Below are positions 36,408 through 45,583 of a DNA stretch of 50,545 nt, one piece after another. Numbering within the stretch: position 1 is the first letter of the stretch; each line of letters opens with the position of its first letter. The notes under the pieces were generated by a model. That model was not told where the DNA came from. It worked only from the letters and a program-made list of their open reading frames with translations, and made no database searches. The position numbers and the translations under genes are program-made. Origin of the DNA: Sandaracinaceae bacterium (GTDB taxonomy: Bacteria > Myxococcota_A > Polyangia > Polyangiales > JAFGIB01); the NCBI GenBank assembly GCA_017881055.1, contig JADGRF010000123.1, positions 1 through 50,545 of the forward strand, read 5' to 3'.

Positions 36408-37709
36408 ATGGCGAAGAACACACCCAAGAATCGTAGAGCGGTGATCGTGGGCGGGCTGCGTACGCCGTTTGCCAAGGCCTTCACGGAGTTGATGGAGCTC
36501 GACACGATCGCGCTCGGCGTGGCAGCTGTCGGGGGGCTTCTCCGCAAGCTCGACCTGCCGCGCACCGAGATCGACGGCATCATCTGGGGCGGCGTCGTGC
36601 TGCCGCCGCTATCGGTCAACATCGGGCGCGAGATCGTGCTCGATCTCGGCTTGCCCGCATCGGTCGAGGGTCACACCGTGACGCGCGCGTGTGCCTCGGG
36701 CTTGCAAGCGATCACCGACGCCGCTTCCGCCATCGAGCGCGGCGATGCCGACGTGCTGATCGCAGGCGGCTCCGACTCCACCAGCAACGCGCCGATCGCG
36801 TTTCCCAACAAGGTCACGCGCACGCTCGCGCCGCTCGCGCTCGGCGGCAAAGCCACCGCGGCAGACATCCTGGGCGCGCTCGCGCAGCTCATGCCGCTCT
36901 CCGAGGTGCTGCCGCGTCAGCCGCGCGTCGCCGAGCGCACTACCGGCGAAGTGATGGGCGAGTCCGCCGAGCGCATGGCTCAGCGCAACGAGATCTCGCG
37001 CGAAGCACAGGATCAGCTCGCCTTGCGCTCGCACCAACGCGCGGCAAGAGCGATCGCCTCGGGTCGCTTCGACGACGAAATCACCAAGGTCGAGACGCCC
37101 AAGGGCCTGGTGCACAGCGACTCCCTCGTGCGCGCCGACACCAGTGCCGAGAAGCTGGCCAAGCTGCGCCCCGTGTTCTCGAAGACCGGTACCGTGACAG
37201 CTGGAAACTCCAGCCCGCTGACCGACGGGGCCGCGGCGATCGTGATGATGAGCGAAGAAAAGGCGCGTGCACTCGGCTATGAGCCGCTCGCCACTGTCAG
37301 CTCGTGGTCGTACGTCGGCGTCGATCCGGCGGACCAGCTGCTGATCGGCCCCGCGATCGCGGTGCCCAAGGCGCTGGACCGGGCCGGCCTCACGCTGCAG
37401 GACATCGATCTGGTCGACATGCACGAAGCGTTCGCGGCGCAGGTGCTGAGCGTGCTCAAGATGATGGGCAGCCAAGCCTTCGCACGCGAGCGCCTCGGTC
37501 GCGACCAAGCCACGGGCGAGGTGGATCCGGACAAGCTCAACATCTACGGCGGCTCGATCGCGATCGGCCATCCGTTCGCGGCCACTGGCGCACGCATGGT
37601 GACGACCATGGCCAACGAGCTGCACCGCACCGGCAAGCGCAGCGCCCTACTCGGCATCTGCGCCGCGGGCGGCCTGGGTGCGGCGGCCGTGCTCGAGCGA
37701 GTGGACTGA
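36408..37709 (+). CDS. Thiolase (acetyl-CoA C-acyltransferase, FadI-like)
   Basis: The 433-residue protein catalyses thiolytic cleavage of 3-ketoacyl-CoA. The acylated cysteine is Cys95 in TRACASGLQA, followed by AGGSDSTSNAPI. The other catalytic residues are His388 in IAIGHPFAATGARM and Cys418 in GICAAGGLGAA. The length fits FadI/trifunctional beta subunits (about 430) rather than the shorter FadA. TACTCGGAGAAATCGC supplies a good ribosome binding site. It is the last clear member of the rightward oxidation operon. Confidence 0.94.
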   Translation: MAKNTPKNRRAVIVGGLRTPFAKAFTELMELDTIALGVAAVGGLLRKLDLPRTEIDGIIWGGVVLPPLSVNIGREIVLDLGLPASVEGHTVTRACASGLQAITDAASAIERGDADVLIAGGSDSTSNAPIAFPNKVTRTLAPLALGGKATAADILGALAQLMPLSEVLPRQPRVAERTTGEVMGESAERMAQRNEISREAQDQLALRSHQRAARAIASGRFDDEITKVETPKGLVHSDSLVRADTSAEKLAKLRPVFSKTGTVTAGNSSPLTDGAAAIVMMSEEKARALGYEPLATVSSWSYVGVDPADQLLIGPAIAVPKALDRAGLTLQDIDLVDMHEAFAAQVLSVLKMMGSQAFARERLGRDQATGEVDPDKLNIYGGSIAIGHPFAATGARMVTTMANELHRTGKRSALLGICAAGGLGAAAVLERVD

Positions 37710-37798
37710 GCCTCGGGGAACTGAAAGGCGCAGTCACCGGTTGCGGACAACCTGGAATTCCGGCGCCGGCCGAGCGACTCACGCAAAGGGTAAGCCGC

Positions 37799-38974
37799 GT
37801 GGTCGCTCTGTCACGTAACCACGGCCGGCCCGTCGATTTGTGGAGAAAGCCGCTGGAAAATAGCCTGGGCCGTGCGCTGCCGAAGCCGGTCCAGCTGTGC
37901 GCCCGCGCGTGCTGCGTGTGCTTGGCGCTGGCGCTGCCGCTGGCGGCGGCAAGTCCGAGCGCAGCCCACGCGCAGCAACGGTCGTCGTTTTCACTGCGCG
38001 CACAGCTCGGGCTCGCGACCATGACGAGCAGTGACCAAACCGGCTACCTGCACTTCGACCAAGAAGGCGTGGTCGGCGCGCTGCAGCTCGGCTACGCGCT
38101 CTTGCCGTGGCTCGATGCGCGCTTGGGCACGACGGGGGGTGGGTTCCTGTCGTCGAGTCGCGCGGCCGGCGGCCTCTTGGCGCCGATCACGGGCCTGCTC
38201 GCTCACCTGCCGGGCCTCGAGGTCACGCCGCTGGTGATGCTGGATATAGGCGCGGGCTTCACCGGCAAGCTCGCGCGTCCGTTCATGCAAGTCGCCGTGG
38301 GCGTCGACTTCGCGCTCGGGCCCAGCTTCGCGCTCGGACCGCTCGTGGGTCATGGCCGCGTATTCCAGACAAACGCGCCCGGCGACTCCACAGACGCCGG
38401 ATACTTGTTCGTGGGCCTTAGTCTCTCGTACCGCGCGAACCACGAGCCCCAGCACGTGGAGAAGCTGCGTCCGTCAGCTGCCACCATGCGCGCACCGATC
38501 CGCGAGCCGAAGCCCGACCCGGCGCCGCCAGACGAGCCGCCAGACGAGACACCGGCCTCGAGCGACCCATCGCCGGACCTGCTCGAGCTGATCGACAAAG
38601 CCGTACCCGTGGAGAAGCACCAGATCGAGCTGCTCGCCCCCGTACTGTTCGAGTTCGATTCGGATGCGCTAGAGCCGATCGGCGTCGCGATGCTGCACGA
38701 GGTCGCGCACCTGCTCGCCGAGCGCGACGACATCGAGCTGATCGAGATCGCCGGCTACGCCGACAAGCGGGGCGAGGCCGAGTACAACCGCGCCCTCTCC
38801 GACCGGCGCGCACGCGCGGTGCTCGCGTGGCTGGTCGCACACGGCGTCGCCGAGACGCGGCTCAGCGTCGCCGCGCAGGGCGCTTCTGCTTTCGTAGAGC
38901 CCGGCGAGACCGAGAGCGCCCACGAACAAAACCGCCGCGTGGTGTTTCGCGTGCTGCGTACGAAGGGCGATTGA
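37799..38974 (+). CDS. OmpA-family outer-membrane protein
   Basis: The protein has about 391 residues. After a signal peptide (CCVCLALALPLAAASPSAAHA) comes an N-terminal region of amphipathic strands (residues about 65-230), likely a small barrel, a Pro/Glu/Asp linker, and a C-terminal OmpA-like peptidoglycan-binding domain (PVLFEFDSDAL, AGYADKRGEAEYNRALSDRRA, NRRVVFRVL). The start is uncertain: no in-frame ATG precedes the signal sequence. GTG 37799, with AAAGGG eight bases before it, is the best candidate. The stop overlaps the next ATG (TGATG). Confidence 0.85.
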   Translation: MVALSRNHGRPVDLWRKPLENSLGRALPKPVQLCARACCVCLALALPLAAASPSAAHAQQRSSFSLRAQLGLATMTSSDQTGYLHFDQEGVVGALQLGYALLPWLDARLGTTGGGFLSSSRAAGGLLAPITGLLAHLPGLEVTPLVMLDIGAGFTGKLARPFMQVAVGVDFALGPSFALGPLVGHGRVFQTNAPGDSTDAGYLFVGLSLSYRANHEPQHVEKLRPSAATMRAPIREPKPDPAPPDEPPDETPASSDPSPDLLELIDKAVPVEKHQIELLAPVLFEFDSDALEPIGVAMLHEVAHLLAERDDIELIEIAGYADKRGEAEYNRALSDRRARAVLAWLVAHGVAETRLSVAAQGASAFVEPGETESAHEQNRRVVFRVLRTKGD

Positions 38975-40257
38975 TGCAAACCCGTCACGTGCTTTCGTTG
39001 CAGCTGCTCTCAGTCATCTTACTGTGCGCGTGCAAAGGCATAGGCGCGCCGATCGTCGACCACAAGGACATCGACCGGACGAAGAGCAAGGACAGCTTCT
39101 GCGGCATCGCGCCCTCCTGCACCGACGATGCGCCCGAAGACCTGGCCGCCCAGCTGGCACCGCTCGATACCACCACGGTCGACGTCGCGTCGTGCGGGCT
39201 GGTCCAAGAGGGGTGCCCCGATCCGCAGCCGCCTACGTATCCCGGCCAGCCACCCGCGCTGGTTAGCGACTGCATCGCGAGCTGGACGGCTACCACGGCG
39301 CCCACGGAGGCCAGCGGTCGTTCGTTCGACTGCACGACCATGGCGATCACGGTCGACGACAAATACGACCGCGCAGACGCGGTGACGCTCGGCGCGGTCG
39401 ATCTGCAGCGCACCAACCTCAGCATCACGGCCAAGCGCGCCACCATAGTCGTCTTGGACGGCGCCTCGCTCAACGACGTCGCGATCGACCTGCACGGACC
39501 GATCACGCTGCGCATCACGCAGTCGCGCATGTTCAACCACGTGCGCATCTCGAATGCGCGGAGCGACGGCACCGTCGCTCGGCTCGAGCTCACCGGAGTC
39601 GACGGCGACGACCTGAGCGTGTCGGGCGTAGAGCTCTGGACCGGACAAGTCGCCATCAAGACCTCGACGATCGGCGATACGCGCATCGTCGCCGACGAGA
39701 TCACGCTGGACGACGCCGCGCTCGCCATGTCGTCGCTGCGCAGCAGCTCGCTCGACTCCAACCACGCCGCGTTCGATCACACCACGCTCGCCTTCGAGCA
39801 CGGGCGCCTCGAAGCCCCGAGCGCCACGCACACCGTAATCAGCGAGTGCGGAACGCTGTCCGTGATCACCGGCGTGCTCTCCAGCATGCGCATCGCCGCG
39901 TGCAGCGAAGACGCCGTGCGCATCTACGGCGCCTCGGCCGAAAAGGTCTACCTCGACGGTGCGATCCAAGCCGACCACACACTCTTCGAAAACACCATCT
40001 TCGGAGCGCACGAGAAGACCGACCTCGTCGCCTGGGACTCGCAGGTGTTCGCGAGCAGCTTCTGCAAATACAGCAGCACCGCGCGCCTGGGCGCCTCGGT
40101 GTTTCTGCTGTGTCCAGCCTGCGACGAAGCGGATCGCTTCATCGCCTGCATTGCCCAGAGCTCGATGCGCAAGATCGAAGTCAGCCAGTGCCCGCAGTTC
40201 AAGACCCCAGAGCCGTGCGGCAACGCGCTGCCGGATAGGCCGAGACCGCCATCGTGA
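38974..40257 (+). CDS. Lipoprotein with beta-helix-like repeats
   Basis: The 427-residue protein has a lipoprotein signal (LLSVILLCAC, lipobox LCAC). The centre (about residues 130-330) is a run of short beta-strand repeats with regularly spaced Ile/Val/Leu (for example LSITAKRATIVVLDGASLND, TLRITQSRMFNHVRISNA), suggestive of a right-handed parallel beta-helix. Cysteines cluster near both ends (CGIAPSC, CPACDEADRFIAC). It is coupled to the OmpA gene and is probably displayed at the cell surface or in the periplasm. The function is unknown. Confidence 0.75.
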   Translation: MQTRHVLSLQLLSVILLCACKGIGAPIVDHKDIDRTKSKDSFCGIAPSCTDDAPEDLAAQLAPLDTTTVDVASCGLVQEGCPDPQPPTYPGQPPALVSDCIASWTATTAPTEASGRSFDCTTMAITVDDKYDRADAVTLGAVDLQRTNLSITAKRATIVVLDGASLNDVAIDLHGPITLRITQSRMFNHVRISNARSDGTVARLELTGVDGDDLSVSGVELWTGQVAIKTSTIGDTRIVADEITLDDAALAMSSLRSSSLDSNHAAFDHTTLAFEHGRLEAPSATHTVISECGTLSVITGVLSSMRIAACSEDAVRIYGASAEKVYLDGAIQADHTLFENTIFGAHEKTDLVAWDSQVFASSFCKYSSTARLGASVFLLCPACDEADRFIACIAQSSMRKIEVSQCPQFKTPEPCGNALPDRPRPPS

Positions 40258-40366
40258 GGCGTGGGCGTCATCTACAGATACACCGCCAAATGGCGTCGGC
40301 TTGAAACAGACGGACATCGAAGGGCTGAGTGAACGCCAGAGGCGGCGCCTCGAAGAAGGCGACGTG

Positions 40367-40519
40367 ATGCCGCACAGCTCGACTTCGAAGAAGCTCGCCG
40401 CTACGCACGGGATGTCCGTCGATGACTACATGAAGGAACGCGCCACGCGGAGTAGCTCTCGTGACACGCGGGCACGGAAGACTCGACAGGGTCCGAGGCG
40501 AGCAGCAAAGCGGAGTTGA
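40367..40519 (+). CDS. Possible small basic protein
   Basis: A 50-residue frame starts at ATG with AAGAAGG seven bases upstream (TTG 40301 would extend it to 72). The sequence (MPHSSTSKKLAATHGMSVDD, then Arg/Lys-rich) is strongly basic and could be a small nucleic-acid-binding protein. It is the only candidate in the 315-bp gap between the lipoprotein and the NRPS. No family is recognised; it may be chance. Confidence 0.35.
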   Translation: MPHSSTSKKLAATHGMSVDDYMKERATRSSSRDTRARKTRQGPRRAAKRS

Positions 40520-40572
40520 TGCCGCCGACCCTGAGGAATCTGTTCTAGTCGGCCAGTGTATTTCCAGACGCC

Positions 40573-43500
40573 TTAGCGGCCGCCGACTGCAGCGCCCCTG
40601 CGCGCCGGACAGCCGACCCAACGCGTCCCGGCTGGCAATGACTCACCCTTCATCAACAAGGAGAGCGCTTGAAGCGTCGCCCCGGCCTCGATGCGCGCGT
40701 CGTACAGCACCACGGCGTCGGCGCCGACCGAGGCCCCGCGCTCGAGACGGATGGTCGACATCTTCATGACGCGGTCCTCGAACAGATGTGTCTGGAGCGT
40801 GCAGTCCGCGTCCAAGCACACCTCGTCACCGATCTCGATGAGATCATATTCGGTGAGCCAGGTGCTCTCCATCACGGTCCATGACCCGATGCGTGCGCCG
40901 AGCAAGCGGAAGAACCAGGGCACGATGGGCGTGCCGAGCACCATCCATAGCAACCAGCCGTCCGCCAGGTTCTCGTGCAACGCGGTCACGAGCTCCGTGC
41001 GCCACACGAAGCCGCTCCACAAGGGCTTCTCGGCAGGCTCGTAGCGACCGATCAGCGACCACTTCGCAGCCACCACCAGCAGCGCAGCCACGATGCCGAA
41101 CGCGAAGTACAGCGGCGGGTAGAGCAGGGCGACTTGGCCCAAGCCCGAGCCGCGTTCGATGCGCGCCAGGATGGCCAGTAGCTCACACGAGAGGAAGGCG
41201 AAGCCCGTCGCGGGCAGCGTGATCCTGAAGTACTCGACGAACAGTCGAAGCGCGTACGAGTGCCACGGCGGCTGGTACGTTTGCTCCAGACCGAAGCCCG
41301 TGGCCCTTTCGCGTCGCGGTAGTGGGAACGCCGGCGAGCCTAGCCAGGAGGCATCCTCGCGGCGGGCGTCTTGCGCGACCGACGGTGCGATCGAGAGCAC
41401 GCCGATCAGCGCCTCCGCGCCGAGCTCGGTGCCACCCGCGACCACGGCACAGTTGCCGACGAACGAGCGAGCTCCGAGTGTCACAGGCTGGATGGTCACG
41501 CGGCCGAGATCGTGACGTGGCGCCGCGAGCGAGACCGCGTCCGCCACGAACGCCTCTTCGCCGACCGTGAGCAGATCAGGCGACACTCCGGCTGCGGTCG
41601 ACAGCTCGGCACGCGCACCGATGCGTGCGCCTAGCAGGCGGTACCAGGGGTTCAGATAGAGCGTGGCGTACACGGGACCGAGCAGATCGAGACTCAGATC
41701 CATGAGTCGATCGATGAACCACTTGCGCAGGTAGAAGTGACCGTGGATTGGGTAGACGCCCGCCTCGATGCGGCCGAGTAGCAGCCACTTGAAAGCTGCG
41801 ATCGCGAGCGCGAGCGACACCACGAACGCTGGCGCCGCGAGAAGCGAGCCGTAGAGCAGACCGAGGTGACCTTTCACGTGGTCGTGGACGCGCGTGATGA
41901 TGAGCAGCGCCGGCAACATGGCAGGCCAGTGAAAGGCTGGTACCGCTAGAGCGAGGAGCAAGTAGATCGGGTAGTGCAGCGCAGCTCGCAGTCTGGAGCT
42001 GCGCAGCGGCTCGCGGAGCGCGCGCTCGGTCTGGGCCGCTGACGGCGGCAGGCGGGCCGCAGGCGAGCCCTGCCAGTGCTCGCCTGCAGCCACGTGCGCG
42101 CCCTCCGTGAGCAAGGAGAGCTCGCCGAGGCAGCCGCCATCGTCGATGCAGGTGTTCGGAGCGAGCGTCGAGCGTGCACCGACGTGGCAGCGTGCGCCGA
42201 CCGAGACCGTGCCGATGCGCAGGAAGCCCGCTTCGATCTCGTAGCCCGGCAGCCTGACGTCTGCATCGATGCTCGTGTCTTCGCCGACCTGCGTCAGGTC
42301 GAACGCGGCAAAGCTGTCGGTCGCGAGGTGGACTCGCCGTCCGATCCGGGCACCCATCAGGCGCAAATAGACGGACATCCAGGGCGTGCCGACGAGATAC
42401 TGCGTCGGTGCAGCCGACAGCAGGCGCATCGCGAGCCAGAAACGCAGGTGGTAGAAGCTCCACAGCCGGTGCACGCCCGGCCGAATCCGGCCCAAGAGCA
42501 ACCACTTGGCGCCCCAGGCCACGAGCAAGAGCATCGGGTAGAGCGCAATCAAGCTGCCGACGCCCCAGGCGACAGCAACCGACGTGGGCACGTGGCGCTC
42601 CAGCATGAAGCGATACACCAGGTAGGGTCCGAGCCACTCCAGCGACGCGTACGCGAACACCGGATACAGGCCGGCGAATTGCCCCAGCACGAAGCACCGG
42701 CGACGCCACAACGTCACGGGCGCGCCCACAGGTGCTTGCTCGCTCACCGCTGGGCTGCGACGACTTCGGTCGCGCGCAGCCAGCGCGTCGGCTAGCTTTC
42801 GCACGCTGGGAAACTCGTAGATGTCCGAGACCGAGAGGTCCTCGAAGGCAGGCTCCCGACGCAGCTCCGAGGCCAAGACCGCCGCGAGCAACGAGTGCGC
42901 GCCCAGATCGAAGACGTTCGCGTCGCAGTCGATGTCGCCGCGGTGCAGCACTCGCATCCAACCTTGCGCCAGCCGGCGTTCGCGCTCGTTGCCCGGCCCG
43001 CATGCAATCTGGGCTTGGATCAGGCGCGGCGGAGGCAGGCCCTTCTTGTCGACCTTGCCACTGACCAGGCGTGGCAGCTGCTCGATCGGCTGCAAGACCT
43101 GCGGCACCATGTACGACGGCAACCGCTGGCTCGCGTGCGCGCGAAGGCTCGCCTCGTCGAATGCGCGTCCTTCACGTTGCGTCACGTGAGCGACCAACGT
43201 GTCGACGACGCCCTGCCTGTGCACCGCGACTGCGGCCGTGAGCACGCAGGGATGCTCGCGCAACACGGCTTCGATCTCGCCCAGCTCGACACGAAAGCCG
43301 CGCAGCTTCACCTGTTCGTCCGCGCGACCGAGAAATTCGAGCTCGCCGTCGGTGTCCAGGCGCGCGAGATCTCCGGTTCGATACAGTCTGTGTGTGTTGA
43401 TTTCGCGCGCGTACGGATTGCGTACGAACTTCTGCGCGGTCAGCTCCGGTTGGCCCAGGTAGCCCAGCGCTACCGCGACGCCCGCGATGCAGAGCTCGCC

Positions 43501-44604
43501 CGCTTGACCCTGCGGAACCTCGCGCAGCTGGTCGTCGAGGATCAGCACGCTGTAGCCCGGCAGCGGGCGTCCGATCCTCACCGGGCGCCCGGGCAAAAGC
43601 TCGGCGTAGGTTGCGACGACCGTGGCTTCAGTGGGCCCGTAGGTGTTGACGATGCGCCGCCCCGTTCGGGCCCAACGCGCCGCGAGATCGGCGGGGCAAG
43701 CCTCGCCGCCGAGAATCAACAGCCGCAGCGACGCCACGTCGTCCTGGAACGTCGAAGCCAGCGACGGCACGGTCGAGAGCACCGTGACGCCGCGGCGACT
43801 CAGCAGCGCGGGCAGCTGCGGCCCGTTGCGCACCTCCGAGACACTGCCGACCACGAGCGCCGCACCGGATCGGAAGGCGAGCCAGATTTCTTCGACCGAC
43901 GCATCGAACGCGATCGAGAAGCCCTGAAAGACGCGGTCGCTCGGCTGAACGTCGAAGATCGATTTCTCGGCATCGACGAAGTGCACACAGCTCTGGTGCG
44001 AGATCGACACGCCTTTTGGACGACCGGTGGAACCGCTCGTGAAGATCGCATAGCAGGGGTCCGTGCTCTGCACGCCCGTGAGTGCTCGTCCGAGTCCTGT
44101 GTCCGGTTCGCCGCGGATCTCCGTGGCTTCCGTGTCCAGGCACAAGGCCACGCACGGTGCGTCCACTCGCAGGTCCGCCGGCTGATCACTGACCGTGACG
44201 AGTACGCGTGCGCGACAGTCGGCAAGCACGGCCGCGACGCGTCCTGCGGGCCACTGCGAATCGAGCGGCACGTAGGCCGCCCCGGCCTTCAGGATCGCGA
44301 GCATCGCCGCGTACAGGTCGATGCCGCGCGGCAGTAGCAGCGCGACGTGGTCACCTCGTTGCACGCCGCGACGGCGCAGGTAATGAGCCAGCCGGTTGGC
44401 GCGCGCGTCGAGCTCGCCGTAGGTGACACAAGCCATTTCGGACTGGACCGCCACGCGTTCACGATGCGCGGCAGCCGAGGCTTCGAAGACCTCGTGCAGT
44501 AGCTCGGCCGGGCGCACCACCGCGCCGAGCCGCGTGTGCGATGGGGGCGACCCTAGTGCACTGCTGGCAGGTTGGCGCTGCGACGCTGGCAGACCGTCGC
44601 TCAT
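40573..44604 (-). CDS. Pls/PosA-family single-module NRPS (poly-amino-acid synthetase-like)
   Basis: 1343 residues, close to the 1319 of epsilon-poly-lysine synthetase Pls. An adenylation domain (about 35-525) has YAIFTSGSTGRPKG, NTYGPTEATV, YRTGDLARL, RADEQVKLRGFRVELG and Lys517 in SGKVDK. The carrier domain has Ser571 (DLGAHSLL). About 700 residues follow with six membrane segments and three hexapeptide-like soluble domains, each starting near LGARIG, with a repeated KWLLLGR at segment ends. This A-T-(TM-LbH)x3 layout is Pls/PosA; there is no condensation or thioesterase domain. Pocket residues D234, A235, E238, S277, I297, G299, T321, V329 read DAESIGTV, near the lysine code I recall (DAESIGSV). 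Confidence 0.92.
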   Translation of the reverse strand: MSDGLPASQRQPASSALGSPPSHTRLGAVVRPAELLHEVFEASAAAHRERVAVQSEMACVTYGELDARANRLAHYLRRRGVQRGDHVALLLPRGIDLYAAMLAILKAGAAYVPLDSQWPAGRVAAVLADCRARVLVTVSDQPADLRVDAPCVALCLDTEATEIRGEPDTGLGRALTGVQSTDPCYAIFTSGSTGRPKGVSISHQSCVHFVDAEKSIFDVQPSDRVFQGFSIAFDASVEEIWLAFRSGAALVVGSVSEVRNGPQLPALLSRRGVTVLSTVPSLASTFQDDVASLRLLILGGEACPADLAARWARTGRRIVNTYGPTEATVVATYAELLPGRPVRIGRPLPGYSVLILDDQLREVPQGQAGELCIAGVAVALGYLGQPELTAQKFVRNPYAREINTHRLYRTGDLARLDTDGELEFLGRADEQVKLRGFRVELGEIEAVLREHPCVLTAAVAVHRQGVVDTLVAHVTQREGRAFDEASLRAHASQRLPSYMVPQVLQPIEQLPRLVSGKVDKKGLPPPRLIQAQIACGPGNERERRLAQGWMRVLHRGDIDCDANVFDLGAHSLLAAVLASELRREPAFEDLSVSDIYEFPSVRKLADALAARDRSRRSPAVSEQAPVGAPVTLWRRRCFVLGQFAGLYPVFAYASLEWLGPYLVYRFMLERHVPTSVAVAWGVGSLIALYPMLLLVAWGAKWLLLGRIRPGVHRLWSFYHLRFWLAMRLLSAAPTQYLVGTPWMSVYLRLMGARIGRRVHLATDSFAAFDLTQVGEDTSIDADVRLPGYEIEAGFLRIGTVSVGARCHVGARSTLAPNTCIDDGGCLGELSLLTEGAHVAAGEHWQGSPAARLPPSAAQTERALREPLRSSRLRAALHYPIYLLLALAVPAFHWPAMLPALLIITRVHDHVKGHLGLLYGSLLAAPAFVVSLALAIAAFKWLLLGRIEAGVYPIHGHFYLRKWFIDRLMDLSLDLLGPVYATLYLNPWYRLLGARIGARAELSTAAGVSPDLLTVGEEAFVADAVSLAAPRHDLGRVTIQPVTLGARSFVGNCAVVAGGTELGAEALIGVLSIAPSVAQDARREDASWLGSPAFPLPRRERATGFGLEQTYQPPWHSYALRLFVEYFRITLPATGFAFLSCELLAILARIERGSGLGQVALLYPPLYFAFGIVAALLVVAAKWSLIGRYEPAEKPLWSGFVWRTELVTALHENLADGWLLWMVLGTPIVPWFFRLLGARIGSWTVMESTWLTEYDLIEIGDEVCLDADCTLQTHLFEDRVMKMSTIRLERGASVGADAVVLYDARIEAGATLQALSLLMKGESLPAGTRWVGCPARRGAAVGGR

Positions 44605-44635
44605 GGGCGGCCCTCGCGTGCGCGCGCGGCCGGCG

Positions 44636-45583
44636 CTAGTGCTGCGCGCCGATCGCAAGGCTCAACGCCGCGTTGCTGGCCGGCTCTCGCCAGAGCCACG
44701 CCTGGTGCGAGTACGCGAGCGTGCCTGTCAGCTGCACATAGAGCGGTTGCGCGAGCGTACGCCGCAGACTGAGCGTGCCCATCAGCGCTTGAAGTCCCCA
44801 TGGCAGGGCGTCGAGGCCCTGGTAGTGCGAGGCGCCCAGCTCCACGCTGGCGTTGGCGGTCCAAGCTTCGTACACGAGCTCTGCGCCCAAGTCCCCGTGC
44901 ACGTAGATCCCTAGGCGCCGAACGGGATCGGAGCTCTGCCCGGCAGAGACTCTCAGCGTGGTGGCCGAGCTTGCCTGGTACTGCCAGGTCAGCGTCGTCG
45001 AAACCTCGTGTTGGTAGTCGAGCGGCAGCGCACCCGGTTGCAAGTACGCGGCGTAGCCGACCTCCAGGTACAGCTGCTCCGACAGCCAGGCGGTGCCGGT
45101 CAGTGACGGGACCAGCCACGCGCCACCAGTTTGGCTTCCCGTGAACGAGCGGCGCAGCGCCCAGGCGGCCCAAACATCGACGGAGAGGTCGAAGTTCCCG
45201 AGGTTCTCCACGTCGAGCGCTGCAGAGCTCACGAGCGTCGGGCTGAGCGCGGGTGACCACAGCCGCAGGCCGCGCCAGATTGAGTTGCTGGCGACCCCCG
45301 CTTCGACTTGATAACCGACACGAATGGCGTTGTCGTCTTCGCCGCTGTGCGCAGCGCCGTGCAGTGCGTGCGCGAGCAGCCGCCGGCGCCCACCGGGGTC
45401 GTCCGAATCGGTCGAGGCTCGCTCGTCGTCGTCCGAATCGCCGTCGGAGTCGTCGCCGTCCGGTCGGGACCCGACGCCGGCCGCGCCCTGCGGCGTAGCT
45501 GCGGCAGACTGCGCCGCTGCGTGCGCGCGCCAACCCGACGAGCAGAACGTGATCAGGATCAACGTCGCAGTGATGCGCTGCAC
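44636..45583 (-). CDS. Outer-membrane barrel-like protein with acidic N-terminal tract, next to the NRPS
   Basis: About 315 residues. A signal peptide (ITATLILITFCSSGWRAHAAA) is followed by a strongly acidic Asp/Ser/Gly tract (around residues 37-65) and then about 230 residues of alternating strands with Trp/Tyr (SIWRGLRLWSPALSPT, LYLEVGYAAYLQPG, LYVQLTGTLAYSHQAWLW), resembling an outer-membrane barrel. GTG 45583 has GAGG upstream; the frame is open to a TTG at 45700. The NRPS starts 31 bases downstream on the same strand. A role in passage of the NRPS product is an attractive but unproven inference. Confidence 0.7.
   Translation of the reverse strand: MQRITATLILITFCSSGWRAHAAAQSAAATPQGAAGVGSRPDGDDSDGDSDDDERASTDSDDPGGRRRLLAHALHGAAHSGEDDNAIRVGYQVEAGVASNSIWRGLRLWSPALSPTLVSSAALDVENLGNFDLSVDVWAAWALRRSFTGSQTGGAWLVPSLTGTAWLSEQLYLEVGYAAYLQPGALPLDYQHEVSTTLTWQYQASSATTLRVSAGQSSDPVRRLGIYVHGDLGAELVYEAWTANASVELGASHYQGLDALPWGLQALMGTLSLRRTLAQPLYVQLTGTLAYSHQAWLWREPASNAALSLAIGAQH

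Noticed and set aside
37304..37798. Upstream extension of the OmpA-type frame into the thiolase gene
   Set aside because: It overlaps the thiolase in another frame and precedes the signal peptide; the start was placed at GTG 37799.
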